64,000 nucleotides of DNA from Helicobacter_D ganmani (GTDB taxonomy: Bacteria > Campylobacterota > Campylobacteria > Campylobacterales > Helicobacteraceae), in the NCBI RefSeq assembly GCF_965138225.1, contig NZ_CBCSAX010000011.1; one strand, given 5' to 3'. The notes beneath the pieces were generated by a model that saw nothing but the letters and a program-made list of their open reading frames with translations, ran no database searches and had not been told where the DNA came from. Shown piece by piece: positions 50,315-59,136 of the stretch. Position 1 is the first letter of the stretch, and every line of letters begins with the position of its first letter. The translations under genes and the position numbers were made by a program.

Positions 50315-52099
50315 CTAGTTTTGTTCTGTTTCTGACTCTTCAGCAGTCTCTAACCATTCTTCTTTGGTAAAAATGACTTCCACTGCTTCCATTAAACTCA
50401 TCGCAATATCTGCAATAAAAGAGCTATCATTCAGGATTGAAGTTGCATTCGTTGCGCTGATTTTCTCTTCTGCAATGAGATTCTCTACATCTTTCATAAT
50501 ATTTCTGTCAAATTCTTTTGGCATATCTTTTGTTGCTCTAATTTGCTTCAAAATCACATAAGCACTTTCGTCTTTCATTAATTTCAATTCCTCAATGCTG
50601 CGCAAAAGCTCTCCTAAATCCTTGCGCATTGCATTGTATTGTCCTGCAAGATAAGGATTAGATGAAACGGAATAAACTTTCATATTTGCTTGAATGAGCT
50701 TTAAGTTTTTAGTGGCTTCTGCAATATTGCGTGTCGCAAGCTTAAAGGAATAAATGCGTTGGTTTTTATCTTCGTCCTCTACATATCTTTGTGCTTTGGT
50801 AGAAAACTCCATAATTGCGTCAAATAAGACTTTGATTTTTCTTTTATAAAGGTAATCCAAATCCACATTTCCGCTAAACCATTTTTTTGTTTTTACAATC
50901 GTATCAAAGCTTTCTTTGCCGCGAATATCGCTGCGGTTGAAGCCAATCGTGTGCGCAATCATCGCATAAGCATTATTGTATAAGTGCATAGATTCTTTTT
51001 GCAAGGCGTCAATGGCGGTATCAGGGTATTCTATGAGGTTTTCATCCAAATACAAAGGAGCGTCCATTTCTCTATCCCGTGGAGCTTTAATCGTTTTATC
51101 CAGGAAATATACGATTTGTCGGATAAACAAAGAAATAAAAATCACGCCCACAAGATTAAACAATGTATGAAAAAGCGCAGTTTTAAGGGCGACATTGTCC
51201 TCTGAAAGCCCCAAGAAACCCGCTGTAATATTCACTAAATTCACAAAATAAGGAAAAAATGCAATCACGATAATGGCAATACTGAAGTTAAAAATACAAT
51301 TCGCAATCGCAAGCTTTTTTCCTTCAATATTTGCACTCAAACTCGCAATCACTGCTGTTACAACACCCCCAACACTTGTCCCAAGAGTAGCAGCTAGCGC
51401 GTTTTCAAATCCAATCTGCCCACTCACTAATGCAGAAATAATAATCGCCAAAGTTGCGTGGCTACTTTGCACAATCCCTGTCATCAAAGCACCAAGCCCA
51501 ACAAAAATCACTACGCCCTTAAATCCATCAAAATTAAAACGTGAAAGGTCCATAATCTCCTTATAAGATTCAAAACCGCCCTTAATATAATCTACTCCTA
51601 AAAAGAAAAATCCAAGCCCTACAAAGATTAGCCCAATTCCTTTAAAAACTTTATCTTTTTGGAAGTTTAGTACCGTCCCACATACAATAAGTGGAATCGC
51701 AAAGATAGAAATATTAATACTTGTCAATCCAACAATCAGCCAAGAGCCCGCACTATTGCCTAAGTTTGCCCCAAAAATAATCCCAATTCCTTGCGCAAGA
51801 GTAATCAAGCTTGCAGAAAGAAAAGAGATAGAAATCACAGAAACAAGGGTTGAGGATTGCATTAGCATTGTAGTAACTACACCAAACACAATACTTTTCA
51901 AGCGCGTATCCGTGGATTTTGTCAAAATCTTTTCTAAAAGTCCCCCGCTAAATGATTTGAATCCCGTGCTTAGATTCATCATACCAATCAGCAAAATTGC
52001 AACTCCGGCAAGAATTTGTGCGATTTCTGGAAATGCAACCAAAAAATACAGCATTAAGATAATAACAACAATTAAAGAATATCGTTTGAGATTCTGCAA
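50315..52099 (-). CDS. Na+/phosphate cotransporter with PhoU-like domain
   Basis: Membrane protein of 594 residues. The N-terminal half (about 1-340) has two Na/Pi-cotransporter repeats, recognised by MQSSTLVSVISISFLSAS near 80 and IVQSSHATLAIIISALVSGQ near 210, both with the QSS signature. The C-terminal 230 residues form a soluble helical domain resembling PhoU. NptA-type proteins import phosphate with sodium. The window thus has two independent phosphate importers (see the PiT gene near 12 kb). It is convergent with terC. Confidence 0.92.
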   Translation of the reverse strand: MQNLKRYSLIVVIILMLYFLVAFPEIAQILAGVAILLIGMMNLSTGFKSFSGGLLEKILTKSTDTRLKSIVFGVVTTMLMQSSTLVSVISISFLSASLITLAQGIGIIFGANLGNSAGSWLIVGLTSINISIFAIPLIVCGTVLNFQKDKVFKGIGLIFVGLGFFFLGVDYIKGGFESYKEIMDLSRFNFDGFKGVVIFVGLGALMTGIVQSSHATLAIIISALVSGQIGFENALAATLGTSVGGVVTAVIASLSANIEGKKLAIANCIFNFSIAIIVIAFFPYFVNLVNITAGFLGLSEDNVALKTALFHTLFNLVGVIFISLFIRQIVYFLDKTIKAPRDREMDAPLYLDENLIEYPDTAIDALQKESMHLYNNAYAMIAHTIGFNRSDIRGKESFDTIVKTKKWFSGNVDLDYLYKRKIKVLFDAIMEFSTKAQRYVEDEDKNQRIYSFKLATRNIAEATKNLKLIQANMKVYSVSSNPYLAGQYNAMRKDLGELLRSIEELKLMKDESAYVILKQIRATKDMPKEFDRNIMKDVENLIAEEKISATNATSILNDSSFIADIAMSLMEAVEVIFTKEEWLETAEESETEQN

Positions 52100-52313
52100 C
52101 TCTTTCTTCCTTTTTACAATAAAATTAAGCTGTTAATTATAACTAAAAGTTTGACTATTTCTATATTTTTGTTTTCAATATTATTCAGCTAAATCAATAA
52201 AAATTCAAAAACTTCATATTTTCCTTAAAAAATAAAATAATTTTTAACCTTTTAGCATTATATTAACAATAATATTTTAAGATAAATCTTTCAAGTCTAA
52301 AAAGGAGCGCGAA

Positions 52314-53528
52314 ATGGGACAAGAAGCAAAAAGAATCTTGATAATTGGTGGGGGTTATGGTGGTTTAAAAGTGGCTTTGGGGCTTCAAAGAAAATATCAA
52401 GGAAATGCAAAAATTACTTTGATTAGCAAACACGACTATCACTATCAGACAACTTTGTTACATAAAGTAGCAATCGGAACATTAAGTGCAAGAAAAGCAA
52501 GAATTTACTATCGCAAGATTTTAAACCCACAAAAAGTAGAATTTATCAAGGATAAAATCACTCGTCTCTGTCCAACAGAAAATAAAGTCATTGGAAATGG
52601 CGGAGAATATCCTTATGATATTTTAGTCATTGGACTTGGCTTCAAGCCTGATAATTTTGGAATCGCGGGAGTAGATAAATATGCTTACAAGCTCTCCTCA
52701 CTCAATGCCGCATTGAAATTAACAAAAAATATTGAAAATAAATTTAAAGAATTCGTGCATACAAAAAACCCAAAAGATTTGCAAATTATTGTGTGTGGCA
52801 CAGGCTTTACAGGGATTGAATTTGCCGCTGAACTTGCGACACAATTAGAAGAGCTTTGCCTTATCTGCGGAATTGATAGACAAATTCCAAAGGTTACCTG
52901 TATCGGACGCTCACCGCATATCCTGCCTGTTTTTAATGAAAATCTTGTCCAAACAGCAGAATCCAAACTCAAAGCACTTGGCGTAGAAATTCTATCAAGT
53001 GCAACCATTAAGGAGATTAAAGAGGGCAAAGTCATAGTAGAAAAAGAAGGGCAAAAGCAAGAAATCTATGGCAATACAATTATTTGGAGTGCGGGTGTCA
53101 AAGGTAGCGACATCGTAGAGAAATCCGAGATTCCAAACAAAAAAGGACGTATTAAAGTCAATCCCCAATTACAATGTGAGGAGTTTCCAAATATCTATGT
53201 CGTGGGAGATTGCGCTATCGCTACTGACAAAGATGCTATCCACGCCCCCACTGCACAACTCTCTGCGCAAATGGGAGACTATCTTGCAGAACTCCTCTGT
53301 GCAAAACTAGAAAACAAGCTTTTTGCACCTTCTTTTAAATTCAACCATCGTGGCACGGTTTGTTCTATCGGACATACCGATGGTGTGGGGATTGTTTATC
53401 ACAAAAATGTCAAAGGTGAAATGGCAGCATTTATGAAAAATACGATTGAAAACAAATGGCTTTACAGCATAGGCGGAATGGATATGGTGCTCAAAAAAGG
53501 ACAATTCCGCTACCGCACAAGCAACTAA
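52314..53528 (+). CDS. NADH dehydrogenase type II-like FAD oxidoreductase
   Basis: Protein of 404 residues with a two-dinucleotide-binding fold. The FAD motif IIGGGYGGLKVALGL is at 10-24, the second Rossmann motif ICGTGFTGIEFAAEL near 155, and the FAD-contact VVGDCAIATDKD near 298. The C-terminal region contains FNHRGTVCSIG near 345 and a hydrophobic-amphipathic end that would bind the membrane. This fits NDH-2, which oxidises NADH with quinone without proton pumping; related sulfide-quinone reductases lack this C-terminal pattern. ATG follows AAAGGAGCG. Confidence 0.85.
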   Translation: MGQEAKRILIIGGGYGGLKVALGLQRKYQGNAKITLISKHDYHYQTTLLHKVAIGTLSARKARIYYRKILNPQKVEFIKDKITRLCPTENKVIGNGGEYPYDILVIGLGFKPDNFGIAGVDKYAYKLSSLNAALKLTKNIENKFKEFVHTKNPKDLQIIVCGTGFTGIEFAAELATQLEELCLICGIDRQIPKVTCIGRSPHILPVFNENLVQTAESKLKALGVEILSSATIKEIKEGKVIVEKEGQKQEIYGNTIIWSAGVKGSDIVEKSEIPNKKGRIKVNPQLQCEEFPNIYVVGDCAIATDKDAIHAPTAQLSAQMGDYLAELLCAKLENKLFAPSFKFNHRGTVCSIGHTDGVGIVYHKNVKGEMAAFMKNTIENKWLYSIGGMDMVLKKGQFRYRTSN

Positions 53529-53552
53529 CCAATATAGAGTTGCGAGTAAATT

Positions 53553-53705
53553 CTGTCATTGCGTCCTTGTGAAACTTGATTTATTAAGTCGTGGCGTGCG
53601 TGAAACACTCTCCGCACAAATCCATAATCTGAAATCTCGCAGTTGAATCTTTTTGATTGCTAAAGTTATAGATTCACTTCGTCGCGTTGCTCTTTGCAAT
53701 GAAAG
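53553..53705. repeat. Palindromic repeat cluster after the NDH-2-like gene
   Basis: The gap contains TGTCATTGCGTCC (from 53553) and a more complete copy GATTCACTTCGTCGCGTTGC...TTTGCAATGA (53671-53702). Both resemble arms of the dispersed element at 10652 and 33460. The rest of the gap shows no gene. Confidence 0.5.
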
Positions 53706-53747
53706 GTTGTCGTATGTCAATCACAAGCATTGCAATGGCAGAATCCC

Positions 53748-54226
53748 TTAAGCTTCCTTACCGCGCAATTTTCGCAAATAACTGCGAAAAGCATTCCTCC
53801 ACGAAATCAAATAATAAAAAATGCTTTTATTTTCTGCTTCAATACCATAGAATCGTTTGAGAGCCAACCAATCATTTGCTTGACAAATAGACAAAAACCC
53901 ATTATCAGACAAATCTATAATTTTAAGTCTCCCCTTAGAATCAAGGATAAAATTTTCACTCCAAATATCATTAGAAGCCAAGCCATACGAATGGAGTTTG
54001 ACAATGAGATTTGAAATCTCTTTAAGATAAGGAGTAATATCCCAAAAATTACTTAACTGCGTCCTTTCTATATATTTGTAAATAATATAAGATTCTAACA
54101 CCTCTGCCCATACCAAGTTTTTTTGATTTTTTCTGCGACGAAGCAAATCTCATTGGTCAAATCACAGCCAAGTTTTTGGGCATTTTCTAAGCAACAACAA
54201 GGAAATTGCTTAATGCAACGCGGCAT
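53748..54226 (-). pseudogene. LPS core kinase-like gene (RfaY type) with frameshift
   Basis: An ATG at 54226, inside the 3' end of dapD, opens a frame that reads CLENAQKLGCDLTNEI and FVAEKIKK, then closes. The adjacent frame continues as NLVWAEVLESYIIYKYIE to the stop at 53748. Inserting one A in the A7 run (54118-54124 as T7 on the plus strand) joins them into about 159 residues. The second part has a kinase-like catalytic loop LHSYGLASNDIWSENFIL and KIIDLSDNG, as in the RfaY/InaA group that phosphorylates LPS core heptose. The N-terminal nucleotide lobe looks shortened. It is a decaying gene or a slippage-controlled one. Confidence 0.6.
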
Positions 54227-55415
54227 TAAGCTCTATTTTGCGGTTGGAGCGAAATGCAATCATTGCGCCACTTTTAGAATCTTGTCTGAAATGCACACCA
54301 TTTTTGCCCGATAAATCACGCCCCTTATAGATTCCGCTTTCTTTAATCTCAAAATTTGGATTAATTTCTGCAATCTTTCTTGCTTCCTCTAGCTCAATCT
54401 TAAAGATTGTCCCAGCCAAAACTGCGATTCCACCATCCACAATACAACCATCACCCAGACTAATTCCCGTAGAACTATTTACACCCAAAAGGCAATTTTT
54501 GCCGATACTAATTGGCTCACTATTTCCGCCACTTAAAACACCAAGTATGCTAGCCCCACCGCCGACATCGCTCCCCTCACCTACGACAACACTAGAGCTA
54601 ATGCGCCCTTCATTCATACAAGCACCCATTGCACCAGCATTGAAATTCACATAACTTGCTCCGGGCATTTGTGTATAACCACCTTTGCCAAGATACGCTC
54701 CAAAACGGGTTTTTGCGGTATCAAGCAAGCGAATATTATCGTATTGTGGAATCACTTGCATTAAATAACGAGGAAACTTATCCACAAAATCAATCGCAGG
54801 GAACTCTCCACGCATTTTAAGTGGAATCTCATTTTCTCGCAACCACTCTAGCTCAAAAGGCACATTGCCACTCCAAGCAACATTACTCAAAAGCCCAAAG
54901 ATTCCATCTAATTGCAAACTTCTAAGCGGGGCTTTGCCAAGCGAGAGAGCAAGCAGTTTCAAGTATGCGGATTCTACACTTTTGCATTGCGCATCTTGAT
55001 AAATTGCACAAAATCGGTAGCGAAAATCGCCACTTTCGGTGTAGATTCTGCCCTCTTGTAAGGCGCGTTGTAACTCTAAAAGCACAGAGACATTTTTGTG
55101 TGTATTAGGGCTTTCTTGTGTCTCGGCGATATATCCGCCAAAACTCGCTAAAGCCGCAATAATAAAGCCCTCTGTAATCCCAAGCACCAACTCACTTTCG
55201 CATTCCTCTAGCACCTCACATTCTTCACGCAAAGATTCAAGAATCGCATAAGCACCGAAATTTTCACCCCAATTTAACACCGGATAAGTTGCCTGTAAAA
55301 CCTTGCCACTCATTACGCCTACATCTGCATAACAAACCCCAAATCCTAAAGGCTCTTTATAATGTGGTACGCTCTGTAAAGATTCTACTTTTGTTTTAAA
55401 TTCTTCCTTATTCAT
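54210..55415 (-). CDS. dapD: Tetrahydrodipicolinate N-succinyltransferase
   Basis: Lysine/diaminopimelate pathway enzyme of 401 residues, the long form found in Helicobacter. The C-terminal left-handed beta-helix (about 255-370) is visible as hexapeptide repeats, e.g. GACMNEGRISSSVVVGEG, GGASILGVL, GKNCLLGVN and DGCIVDGGIAVLAG. The N-terminal half is helical and specific to this form. The last 17 bp overlap the start of the frameshifted kinase-like gene on the same strand. Confidence 0.92.
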   Translation of the reverse strand: MNKEEFKTKVESLQSVPHYKEPLGFGVCYADVGVMSGKVLQATYPVLNWGENFGAYAILESLREECEVLEECESELVLGITEGFIIAALASFGGYIAETQESPNTHKNVSVLLELQRALQEGRIYTESGDFRYRFCAIYQDAQCKSVESAYLKLLALSLGKAPLRSLQLDGIFGLLSNVAWSGNVPFELEWLRENEIPLKMRGEFPAIDFVDKFPRYLMQVIPQYDNIRLLDTAKTRFGAYLGKGGYTQMPGASYVNFNAGAMGACMNEGRISSSVVVGEGSDVGGGASILGVLSGGNSEPISIGKNCLLGVNSSTGISLGDGCIVDGGIAVLAGTIFKIELEEARKIAEINPNFEIKESGIYKGRDLSGKNGVHFRQDSKSGAMIAFRSNRKIELNAALH

Positions 55416-55489
55416 ATAAAACTCCTTAAAAATTTGCGGATTATAGCCAAAAGTAAATAAAATTTAATGAATCTCACACAAACATTTCA

Positions 55490-55990
55490 AAAGATTCTGT
55501 GTTTTGAGCAATCTTGATTTGTAGTTTGGCATTACGGATGCTAACAACTTCTTCATCTCCTGCACTTAAAATGTTTAAATCTCCCTGCGCTGTAAGCAAA
55601 TTTGATAAATAACTCTTGTGCTTTTAGTATTTCTTTTGAGTTCTATTTAACTTGTTTTTTGTGTTGGATTGGCTCTGCGACAAAATCCGCTAAAGAGATT
55701 TTTCCCTCTAGCTTCTTTGCCTCTGTTTGCAGGGTGGATTTTAGTTTGGAAATCAGCTTTTCTTTGCCACCAAAATTCTCAAAAAGGTCTATTTCTCCAT
55801 CTCAATTTTATCATTTTTGCAAGGTTTGATTCTACATCTCCTGCATATCTTTTGGCAAATCCAAATCCGCAGTTTTAGCATAGTTTTTGGATTATCCTAA
55901 AGTCTATATTGCACACTTTCCCCTCTAAAACATCTACACTCAATGCCACATAAGTATCCATATAGGTTTCAAGCTTTTTTAAGATTAGGA
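55490..55990 (-). pseudogene. Decayed coding sequence in the dapD upstream gap
   Basis: The 679-bp gap between dapD and the next gene is not random. Minus-strand frames give protein-like pieces separated by stops and frame changes: YMDTYVALSVDVLEGKV (near 55950), LFENFGGKEKLISKLKSTLQ and ISLADFVAEPIQHKKQ (near 55780-55670), and LLTAQGDLNILSAGDEEVV (near 55590). I do not recognise the family. Plus-strand open frames at 55602-55829 and 55669-55878 are antisense shadows of this remnant. Confidence 0.45.
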
Positions 55991-56094
55991 TTCATACCTT
56001 AATTTATCTTAAATTTTTAATGCAAACAAGTCTTTATGATTCTAAATTTACAAGAAAGTGGGTTATAATTGCACAAAGAATCTAAAGGGAAAAA

Positions 56095-56487
56095 ATGCAA
56101 AATTGGGTTTTAGTTTTGATTGTTTTAGTTGTTATAGTTTTAGCAGTTGCGCTGTTTATCGCATTTTTACGCGATAAATCCATCAAAAACAGAATCAAAG
56201 AAAAAGAACCTAAAGTGCCCAACGCACAAGAACTTTTAGAATCACTCAAAGATAAGAGCAACGATTTAAACAAGCTAGCGCAGTATTCCAATCTCGCATA
56301 TACGCATTATATGCAATATATGAGTGAAATGTCTGATTTCGATTTAGAATTCATTGCGATTCTAACTTCTCACAAAAGTGTCAATGCAAAACTAATCCTA
56401 GAAGCAGAACGACATTTTAAACAGCTCAATCCTGAACGCAAAACCTTATTAGAAAAAGCTCTTAATGTAGGGCTAAAACACCGCTAA
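56095..56487 (+). CDS. Small membrane-anchored protein, unknown function
   Basis: Not recognised. Protein of 130 residues with a single N-terminal transmembrane helix (about 4-26, valine-rich) followed by a short basic stop-transfer region (RDKSIKNRIKEK) and a soluble helical domain of about 90 residues ending in KHR. The helical domain has no cysteines or metal motifs. ATG follows AAAGGG. It stands alone between decayed sequence and the AT-rich region before the chemoreceptor. Confidence 0.75.
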   Translation: MQNWVLVLIVLVVIVLAVALFIAFLRDKSIKNRIKEKEPKVPNAQELLESLKDKSNDLNKLAQYSNLAYTHYMQYMSEMSDFDLEFIAILTSHKSVNAKLILEAERHFKQLNPERKTLLEKALNVGLKHR

Positions 56488-56937
56488 TTTGTTATAATTT
56501 AAAACCTTTTGATTTCCTAAATTCAACTCTAAAAACTAAATTATTTCTTAGATAAAAATCTTAAACTCTTTTGCCGTGGAACTTTTCTAAAGATTCTTAA
56601 AATAAGCTAAATTTTTTGAAAGAAAAATATTTAAGTTTATATATATTATTTATTATAAAATATTATAAATAATTACAAAATAAGCAANAAAATATTATTG
56701 TTTTAAAAAAATAAAATGATTGAGTAAAATTATCTTAATTTTCGTAAAATTAAGCATTAATGCAGAATTTGAATGAAGTAAATTTTCTCATTACACACAA
56801 TAAATTTTATAATATTTTATTAGGATACGAATTATTTAATTTTTTTAAGAAATTATAGATAATTATTTAATTATAATTATCAAATTTTATGTTATTAGGT
56901 TAGATAATATAAAAATTATTAATAAAGGTTAAGTTTT
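56488..56937. other. Extremely AT-rich intergenic region upstream of the chemoreceptor
   Basis: 450 bp composed largely of A and T, with many TTAATT, ATAATT and TATAAT-like words, so individual promoter boxes cannot be picked out. An N is at 56688. No gene is visible. A ribosome-binding AAAGG precedes the chemoreceptor ATG. Confidence 0.5.
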
Positions 56938-58998
56938 ATGTGTTGGAAAAATTTATCACTTGGTAAAAAGTTTTTGTTGCAACAAATTGCGGTATTTATC
57001 ATGATTATGATTCCCTTTATGCTGTTCATTGATTCAATAATGACCTCTCATACCAATAAACAACTTGAGTTGAGATTAAGCCAAATTGACCGCGTTGTGA
57101 ATGAAAACTTCCATCTCTTTGCAAATCAAATATTAGAAGAGGCAAAAAAATCTTTTAATCTCCTTGAAACAATTTTACAGAGATACAAAGGAGAGAAAGT
57201 TGCAAACTCTTATGTTCGCCAAAATTATGTTACTATAGAGGGTAAATCTATCCCGAATCTCTACTATAATGGAAATGATTTATCTCGTGCAATAGAGATA
57301 GTAGATTATTTTACAAATCTCACTTCCAATGTTGCAACTATTTTTGTTAAGGACGATGAGGGAGATTTCACACGACTTGCGACCTCTTTAAGAGACCTTG
57401 AGGGGAATCGCGTGCTAGGCACACAACTTGGTAAATCTCACCCTGCATTTGAAAAACTTAACCAAAAGCAAACCTTTATAGGTAGAATTAAACTTTTTGG
57501 TAAAAACTATATGAGCATCTATTCCCCTATTATAGATAGCACGGATTCTGTTATCGGCGCACTCTTTATTGCGCACGATTTAACTGGTGTTTATAAAGGA
57601 ATCCAAGAAACTTTAAGCGAGATTTCTATAGGCGAACATGGAAAAATCATTATGATTGACCCCATCTATGATGAGTTTGTTTTAGGCGCACCAAGCCAAG
57701 CCAAACCAAGTAGTTTAGAGAGATTCAAGAATCTGCCCAAAGGAGGATTTATCAATTACACCTACAATGACAAAGATTACCAAACTTATAGCGGATTTAA
57801 TTCCAACTTTGAAATCTATATCCTTACAGAAGCCTTACTAGAAGATTTCAAAGAAGCTAATCACACGATAGAACGCATTATCCTTATTGGAATTCTCGTA
57901 ATGCTTGTAGTTATTTTGGTTATTTCTCTTGTGGCAATTCGGTATGGAATCCTCAACAGATTGCAAGTGCTTACCAAAACGATTCTCAATTTCTTAGATT
58001 ATATTAACCACGAAAATGACCAAATGCCCCCGCTTTGCAAAAGCAAAAATGGAGATGAAATAGGACAAATCGCCAATAAACTAGATAAATCTATGCAACG
58101 CATTGAAAAAGGTATCCAACAAGACAATGAGGCAATTGAGGATTCTGTCTTAGTAGCAGAAAGCATTAAAAAAGGCTATTTGAATCACAAAATTACCAAA
58201 GAACCTTATGACCCAAGTCTTGTGGTGCTTAAAAATGTCATTAATGACGCTTTGACGCAAATTGCAACAATGGTAGGAAGTGGTATTGAACTGCTTAAAA
58301 CCTACGCACAAGAGGATTTCAGAAAAAAATGTGAGATAGAAAATATTGAGGGAGATATTCTAAGTCTTTATGAATCTATCAATCTTTTGCAAAAAAACTC
58401 CGTCTCCACAATAGAAAAACGTATGCAAACTGCACAAAGTCTCGCTGGAATCTCTAGCAATATCACAAAGTCCGTAGATGAACTACAGCACGGAGCAACA
58501 GGACAAGCAACAAGCATTAATCAAACAGCAGCTTCTATTGAACAAATCAATGCGACTATCCAAAATGTCAGCGACAAAACCGCGGAGGTTACAAAACAGG
58601 CAGAAGATATTAAAAGTATCGTGAGCGTGATTAAGGATATTGCAGACCAAACCAATTTGCTAGCTCTTAATGCTGCGATTGAAGCCGCAAGAGCGGGGGA
58701 ACACGGACGAGGATTCGCAGTCGTTGCCGATGAGGTGCGAAAACTCGCAGAGAGAACCTCCAAATCCTTAAGTGAGATTGAGGCAAATACAAATATTCTC
58801 GTGCAGTCTATTAATGATGTTTCTAGCTCTATCAAAGAGCAAGTTGCGGATATTTCGCATATCAATGACGCCATTAGCGAACTAGAACAAGTTACAGAAT
58901 CTAATGTCCATATTGCCAACCATTCACAAGAAATTAGCCAAACCTTAAGCTCCCTTTCTAGCGCAATTAATGAGGATATAAAAAAGAAAAAATATTAA
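56938..58998 (+). CDS. Methyl-accepting chemotaxis protein with Cache sensor
   Basis: Chemoreceptor of 686 residues. TM1 at about 13-33, then a periplasmic sensor of about 280 residues resembling a Cache3-Cache2 module (NVATIFVKDDEGDFTRLATSL and NYMSIYSPIIDSTDSVIGALFI), TM2 at about 317-340, and a HAMP-like linker. The cytoplasmic hairpin has the conserved tip NLLALNAAIEAARAGEHGRGFAVVA near 580. The protein ends in a lysine-rich tail rather than a CheR-binding pentapeptide. The ligand is unknown; Cache_3-Cache_2 receptors often bind small organic acids. Confidence 0.92.
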   Translation: MCWKNLSLGKKFLLQQIAVFIMIMIPFMLFIDSIMTSHTNKQLELRLSQIDRVVNENFHLFANQILEEAKKSFNLLETILQRYKGEKVANSYVRQNYVTIEGKSIPNLYYNGNDLSRAIEIVDYFTNLTSNVATIFVKDDEGDFTRLATSLRDLEGNRVLGTQLGKSHPAFEKLNQKQTFIGRIKLFGKNYMSIYSPIIDSTDSVIGALFIAHDLTGVYKGIQETLSEISIGEHGKIIMIDPIYDEFVLGAPSQAKPSSLERFKNLPKGGFINYTYNDKDYQTYSGFNSNFEIYILTEALLEDFKEANHTIERIILIGILVMLVVILVISLVAIRYGILNRLQVLTKTILNFLDYINHENDQMPPLCKSKNGDEIGQIANKLDKSMQRIEKGIQQDNEAIEDSVLVAESIKKGYLNHKITKEPYDPSLVVLKNVINDALTQIATMVGSGIELLKTYAQEDFRKKCEIENIEGDILSLYESINLLQKNSVSTIEKRMQTAQSLAGISSNITKSVDELQHGATGQATSINQTAASIEQINATIQNVSDKTAEVTKQAEDIKSIVSVIKDIADQTNLLALNAAIEAARAGEHGRGFAVVADEVRKLAERTSKSLSEIEANTNILVQSINDVSSSIKEQVADISHINDAISELEQVTESNVHIANHSQEISQTLSSLSSAINEDIKKKKY

Positions 58999-59002
58999 AA
59001 CA

Positions 59003-59023
59003 TAGAATCCCTTTTGGATTCTA
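59003..59023 (+). terminator. Hairpin after the chemoreceptor gene
   Basis: A perfect 8-bp inverted repeat TAGAATCC/GGATTCTA with a 5-nt loop lies 5 bp after the stop codon. No T run follows. It is likely a 3' processing or termination hairpin. Confidence 0.5.
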
Positions 59024-59136
59024 CAACCTACCAAACAAACTCCACTACCGCTTCGCGCATTTAAACAAGTAATTTATAAAAATTTTAGAATTTTGTGCTA
59101 AGATTATTTGTTAATTTTTAATACTTAGGGGTAGAG

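Noticed and set aside
55602..55878. Two plus-strand open frames in the gap upstream of dapD
   Set aside because: They lie antisense to a better minus-strand coding remnant and have no start signals.
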